From positions 1 through 47,802 of the forward strand of contig NZ_KB906287.1 of NCBI RefSeq assembly GCF_000381265.1: a DNA stretch of 47,802 nucleotides. The letters are read 5' to 3'. Shown here piece after piece: positions 44,417 through 47,802 of this stretch (position 1 is the first letter of the stretch; each line of letters begins with the position of its first letter). Origin of the DNA: Curvibacter lanceolatus ATCC 14669 (GTDB taxonomy: Bacteria; Pseudomonadota; Gammaproteobacteria; Burkholderiales; Burkholderiaceae_C). The notes under the pieces are model-generated. The model saw only the letters and a list, made by a program, of their open reading frames with translations, ran no database searches and was not told the DNA's origin. The translations under genes and the position numbers were made by a program.

Positions 44417-46114
44417 ATGAACCCAAGGCCCAAGACCTGCCGCACTGCCAGCGGCGCGCCAGACCCGACCCCCTCCCTGCGCAGAGGCCTGGCCGGCCTG
44501 ACGCCGGAGGCCGGACATCGCGCCCCCGCCACGCCCCTCCCCACACAGCACAGGCCAGCACAGCCGTCACGGCGCCCAGCGCGCCAGATGGTATATGGCC
44601 TGCTGGTCTGGGGCTGCAGCGCCGCCCAGGCCACACTGCCTGTGCAGCAGAAGCAGGCATTGATCGATCTCTACCAGGCGACCCAGGGGCCACTCTGGCG
44701 CCAGGCTGCCCACTGGTTGCAAGGCGACCCCTGCCAGCAGCGCTGGCAGGGCGTGAGCTGCAGCGCAGACGGCCAGGCGGTGATCGGCCTGCACCTGCCG
44801 GGCAACCGGCTGCAAGGGGCCCTGCCCGACTCCTTCACCGCCCTCGACACCCTGGAGTCCCTGGACCTGCGCGGCAACCTGGGCCTGAGCGGGCGCTTGC
44901 CGCCCCTCAACGCCCTGCCGGCCCTGACCCAACTGAACCTGAGCTTCAACCAGTTCAGCGGCCAATTGCCCAGCCCTTTGCGCCTGCCCAGACTGCAAAG
45001 CCTGGTGCTGAGCAACAACCTGCTGACAGGCCCTTTGTCCGACCTGTCGGGCCTGCCTGCGTTGCAGAACCTGCGCCTCAATCACAACCAGCTCAGCGGC
45101 TCGCTGCCGGCCCTGAGCCCGCTCGGCGCCCTGCAGGCGCTTGACCTCAGCTTCAACCAGTTCAACGGCCCCCTGCCCGAGCTGAGTCCGCTGAGCCAGC
45201 TCACCACCTTCCTGGCCGACTGGAATCGCTTCCAGGGCCCGCTGCCCAACCCATCCGGGCTGCTCCAGCTCCACACCCTGAGCGCCACCGGCAATCAACT
45301 CTCGGGCCCGCTACCGCCTTTGCGCAACCTGCCGGCCTTGTCGGTGCTGGCCCTCAACCACAACCAGTTGTCGGGGCCCTTGCCACGGGTGCTGGACCTG
45401 CCCCAGCTGAGCCAACTGAACCTGGCCTACAACCTCTTCACAGGCCCCCTGCCCGACCTGTCTGCGCTGCACCAACTCAAACGCCTGCAGGTCGAGGGCA
45501 ACCAACTCAGCGGCCCGCTGCCCGAACGCCCAGGCCAGTTGGTCCAGGCCAGCCTCTGTCCCAACCACCTGCAGGACGCCAACCAGGCAGACAAAGCCGC
45601 CGAGTCCATCGAACCCGAACCCGAACCCGACTGGCGCGGCTGCGACGAGCCCGCCGCCGGGTCCACGGCGCCCGCCAGCGCGACAGGGACCGAACCCGGC
45701 AAACTGCGACGCAGCTCGGCCCCCGGTCGCACGACCGCAGCCGCTCTCAAGGCCGACACGCGCTGCAAGCCCGCCCCCCTGACCGATCAGACCCAGCCAC
45801 TCCATCCACGCACAGACTGCCCGGCCACCCAGGCGCCACGCCGTGGAGGCGCCACCAGCAAGCCCTGGTCCGAGCCCAGCGTGCTGCCACCCTGGAGCGA
45901 ATGGATCATGGCCCTCAGCGCCCTGCTGGCCCTGGTCACCATGGGCCTGATCTGGCGCCTGAGCTGGCTCAGCCAGGAGCGCCCCGCGCCCGACACCGAG
46001 GACAGCGCGGAGGGCCCGCCCAGCGCACAGGACAGCTGGCTCAACAGCCAGGCGCCGCCACCCAGCGAAAACACACGCCGCTTCCGCCCGCGACCCAGCT
46101 GGCCTCCGGCCTGA
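44417..46114 (+). CDS. Plant-type leucine-rich-repeat protein with C-terminal transmembrane helix
   Basis: A 565-residue protein (508 if started at the ATG at 44588, which puts the signal-like MVYGLLVWGCSAAQA at the N-terminus). An LRRNT-like cap QKQALIDLYQATQGPLW…GDPCQQRWQGVSC precedes 11 repeats of 23 residues with the plant-specific LxxLxLxxNxLSGxLP pattern (about 120-375). A Pro/Glu/Thr-rich low-complexity stretch with several Cys leads to one transmembrane helix (WIMALSALLALVTMGLIW, about 494-512) and a charged tail. It is probably a surface or envelope binding protein. Function unknown. Confidence 0.85.
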   Translation: MNPRPKTCRTASGAPDPTPSLRRGLAGLTPEAGHRAPATPLPTQHRPAQPSRRPARQMVYGLLVWGCSAAQATLPVQQKQALIDLYQATQGPLWRQAAHWLQGDPCQQRWQGVSCSADGQAVIGLHLPGNRLQGALPDSFTALDTLESLDLRGNLGLSGRLPPLNALPALTQLNLSFNQFSGQLPSPLRLPRLQSLVLSNNLLTGPLSDLSGLPALQNLRLNHNQLSGSLPALSPLGALQALDLSFNQFNGPLPELSPLSQLTTFLADWNRFQGPLPNPSGLLQLHTLSATGNQLSGPLPPLRNLPALSVLALNHNQLSGPLPRVLDLPQLSQLNLAYNLFTGPLPDLSALHQLKRLQVEGNQLSGPLPERPGQLVQASLCPNHLQDANQADKAAESIEPEPEPDWRGCDEPAAGSTAPASATGTEPGKLRRSSAPGRTTAAALKADTRCKPAPLTDQTQPLHPRTDCPATQAPRRGGATSKPWSEPSVLPPWSEWIMALSALLALVTMGLIWRLSWLSQERPAPDTEDSAEGPPSAQDSWLNSQAPPPSENTRRFRPRPSWPPA

Positions 46115-46185
46115 AGCGTCTGTGACGCAAGGCTTTTCGCTATACGATCACAGCCTCATTGCGTTCCAGGTCCGCCTCAGCTGCC

Positions 46186-47043
46186 ATGCACTCCACCCTC
46201 ATTTCCGCCGCACAGCTCCAACAGTTGCAAGCCCAAGGCCAGCCCCTGCTGGTGTTCGATTGCAGTTTTGACTTGGCCCAGCCCGAGGCCGGCCGGGCCC
46301 AATTCGCCCAGGCCCACATCCCGGGTGCGCTGCACGCCGACCTGGACCTGCACCTGAGCGTGCACGATGCCAGCCCCACCGCGTCGGGTGGGCGCCACCC
46401 CCTGCCCACGCGCGAGCACTTTGCCGCCTGGCTGGCCGGGGTGGGCCTGAACCAGAACATGCAGGTGGTCGTGTACGACCGCAGCAACAACAGCTACGCC
46501 GCCCGCCTGTGGTGGATGCTTCAATGGGCCGGCCACGGCGCCGTGGCCGTGCTCGATGGCGGTCTGGCGGCCTGGCAGGCCCAGGGCGGCGCCGTCGAGG
46601 CAGGCCCGGCTGCAGCCCTGCCTGCTGGCAACTTCGTGCTGCGCGCGCCCCTGCGCCGCCTGGTCACCGCCGCCGAGGTGCTGCAGGCCCTGGGGCACCC
46701 CGAGCAGACCTTGATCGACGCTCGCGCCACACCGCGCTTCAAGGGCGAGGTCGAGCCCCTGGACCCGGTGGCGGGCCACATCCCGGGCGCCCTGAACCGC
46801 CCCTTCACCGACAACCTCACGCCCGAAGGGCGCTTCAAGCCGGCCGCCGAGTTGCGCACGGCCTTCGAAGGCCTGCTGGCCGGGCGCGCCCCGGCCACCG
46901 TGGTGCACCACTGCGGCAGCGGCGTCACCGCCCTGCCCAACCTGCTGGCCATGGAGGTCGCGGGCCTGGGCTCCACCGGCCTTTTTGCCGGCAGCTGGAG
47001 CGAGTGGTGCAGCGATTTGCAACGCCCCATGGCCAAAGGCTGA
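46186..47043 (+). CDS. sseA: 3-mercaptopyruvate/thiosulfate sulfurtransferase (two rhodanese domains)
   Basis: A 285-residue protein of two rhodanese modules: an inactive N-terminal one (about 10-150, VFDCSFDL, GALHADLDLHL, VVVYDRSNNSYAARLWWML) and a catalytic C-terminal one (about 165-280, LIDARATPRFKGEVEPLD, GHIPGALNRPF). The active-site loop CGSGVTA carries the persulfide Cys and has the mercaptopyruvate-type sequence rather than the CRKGVT of classic rhodanese. ATG at 46186. Soluble, cytosolic. A terminator follows about 35 bases downstream. Confidence 0.94.
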   Translation: MHSTLISAAQLQQLQAQGQPLLVFDCSFDLAQPEAGRAQFAQAHIPGALHADLDLHLSVHDASPTASGGRHPLPTREHFAAWLAGVGLNQNMQVVVYDRSNNSYAARLWWMLQWAGHGAVAVLDGGLAAWQAQGGAVEAGPAAALPAGNFVLRAPLRRLVTAAEVLQALGHPEQTLIDARATPRFKGEVEPLDPVAGHIPGALNRPFTDNLTPEGRFKPAAELRTAFEGLLAGRAPATVVHHCGSGVTALPNLLAMEVAGLGSTGLFAGSWSEWCSDLQRPMAKG

Positions 47044-47077
47044 AAAAAGATCGATTTATTTTTGGCAATCCTTGGAA

Positions 47078-47104
47078 AACCGGCCCTTGTGGCCGGTTTT
47101 TTTT
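47078..47104 (+). terminator. Rho-independent terminator after the sulfurtransferase gene
   Basis: AACCGGCC / GGCCGGTT with a CTTGT loop, followed by eight T. Separates the sulfurtransferase from flhDC. Confidence 0.88.
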
Positions 47105-47319
47105 GGCATCGCCTCGCAGCAGGTCCGCTCCAATGGCGGGGCCCGCTGTCCCTGCATGCCATGTCAGAAAAAACCTGACAAGCCCGGTAAAAAACCAGAC
47201 AAAGCACACATCCGTTACCTGACTTAATTTTCTTTTACGGGATCTTCACAATCCATTTCAACGGATCGCGAAACCCTGCATGAGGCAGCGACAGCGGCTC
47301 CGTACAAAGGAGTTTGACC

Positions 47320-47649
47320 ATGACCAGCGAACAAATGCTTGCCGAGATCCGCGAAGCCAACCTCACCTACCTGATGCTGGCCCAGTCCCTCATCCGCCTG
47401 GACAAGGCCGAAGCCATCTTCCGCCTCGGCCTCAACGAAGAGTCCGCCGACATCCTCTCCGCACTCTCCCCCTCCCAGGTCATGAAGCTCGCCTCGCGCA
47501 ACACCTTGCTGGCACGCTTCCGCGTCGACGACGAACTCGTCTGGAGCCTGCTCACCAACCACAACACCCAGCAAAAGGTCGGCAACGAAGCCACCAACAA
47601 GCTGCACGCCAACATCCTCATGGCTGGCCGCCTCGCAGAAATCCTGTAA
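47320..47649 (+). CDS. flhD: Flagellar transcriptional activator FlhD
   Basis: A 109-residue FlhD, the partner of FlhC in the heterohexameric FlhD4C2 master activator of class II flagellar genes. Conserved segments include LTYLMLAQSLIRLDKAEAIFRLG and the later LSPSQVMKLASRNTLL and RVDDELVWSLL. An AAAGGAG ribosome site lies seven bases before the ATG at 47320. The preceding 200 bases are AT-richer and probably hold the flhDC control region. flhC follows after 42 bases. Confidence 0.95.
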   Translation: MTSEQMLAEIREANLTYLMLAQSLIRLDKAEAIFRLGLNEESADILSALSPSQVMKLASRNTLLARFRVDDELVWSLLTNHNTQQKVGNEATNKLHANILMAGRLAEIL

Positions 47650-47691
47650 GCAGCCTGCAGCTTCCGACCGACCTTGCCCCCGGAGACCCTC

Positions 47692-47802
47692 ATGAGCACC
47701 TCTTTCGCCACCGCCGCCGAGCCCAGCACCGCCGCTGCCCCTGCCGCTGCCGCCAAGGCCCCCGCCAAGAGCGTGCTCAACGAGTCCCGCCAGATCGAGC
47801 GC
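47692..47802 (+). CDS. flhC: Flagellar transcriptional activator FlhC, partial (runs off window)
   Basis: The first 37 codons of flhC. After an Ala/Pro/Thr-rich leader of about 27 residues (EPSTAAAPAAAAKAPAK), the conserved start KSVLNESRQIER appears, which matches the FlhC N-terminus. Cut by the window end. A GGAG sequence nine bases upstream supports the ATG at 47692. The leader makes the protein longer at the N-terminus than enterobacterial FlhC. Confidence 0.88.
   Translation, partial: MSTSFATAAEPSTAAAPAAAAKAPAKSVLNESRQIER

Overview
The window is a high-GC chromosomal segment from a betaproteobacterium, most likely Burkholderiales/Comamonadaceae (Hydrogenophaga- or Acidovorax-like). This is inferred from protein content: an IPTL-CTERM surface protein, a TakP-type TRAP system, the dxs-ispA pair, FlhDC-controlled flagella, and GC-rich intergenic repeats of a kind I associate with that family. 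No rRNA, tRNA, CRISPR array or prophage was seen.

Layout. 1-2839: an IS3-family element sits inside mutS; only the 3' part of mutS is in the window. 2836-4529: an Anbu proteasome-like protease and an alpha/beta hydrolase, followed by GC-rich repeats. 4903-10201: uppP, a heme-globin diguanylate cyclase, and a convergent, twice-frameshifted repetitive surface protein. 10759-14789: a DUF6622 membrane protein, a 2TM protein, an exported hydrolase and a LytS/LytTR two-component pair. 14821-19628: the prkA-yeaH-spoVR stress operon. 20087-31893: a molybdenum island with a CoxSLM-type molybdenum hydroxylase operon (form II active site, so probably not a CO dehydrogenase), its maturation genes, a divergent GAF/Fis regulator, and ModE with modBC around a ModE-box-like dyad. 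31916-34460: a SenA/EgtB-like protein and a putative Na+/H+ antiporter. 34685-38551: a TRAP transporter (TakP type) split over two strands. 38757-41615: dxs and ispA. 42071-47043: a Rieske oxygenase, an EamA exporter, a plant-type LRR protein and a mercaptopyruvate sulfurtransferase. 47320-end: flhD and the start of flhC.

How the genes fit together. ModE and ModBC would manage molybdate supply, CoxD/E/F would help mature and load the Mo/Cu-type hydroxylase, and CoxG would tether it to the membrane. PrkA, YeaH and SpoVR are a conserved stress/stationary-phase set. Dxs and IspA make isoprenoid precursors, and UppP recycles the undecaprenyl carrier. The globin cyclase, the FlhDC master regulator and the surface protein all bear on the choice between motility and surface life.

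Most notable: mutS broken by an IS element; a 12-bp inverted repeat precisely flanking a promoter-like segment in front of the surface-protein gene, which also carries a G8 tract at a frameshift; a form II cox operon beside a ModE-box-like operator with no modA; a SenA-like protein that lacks one metal-ligand His; and a plant-type LRR protein.
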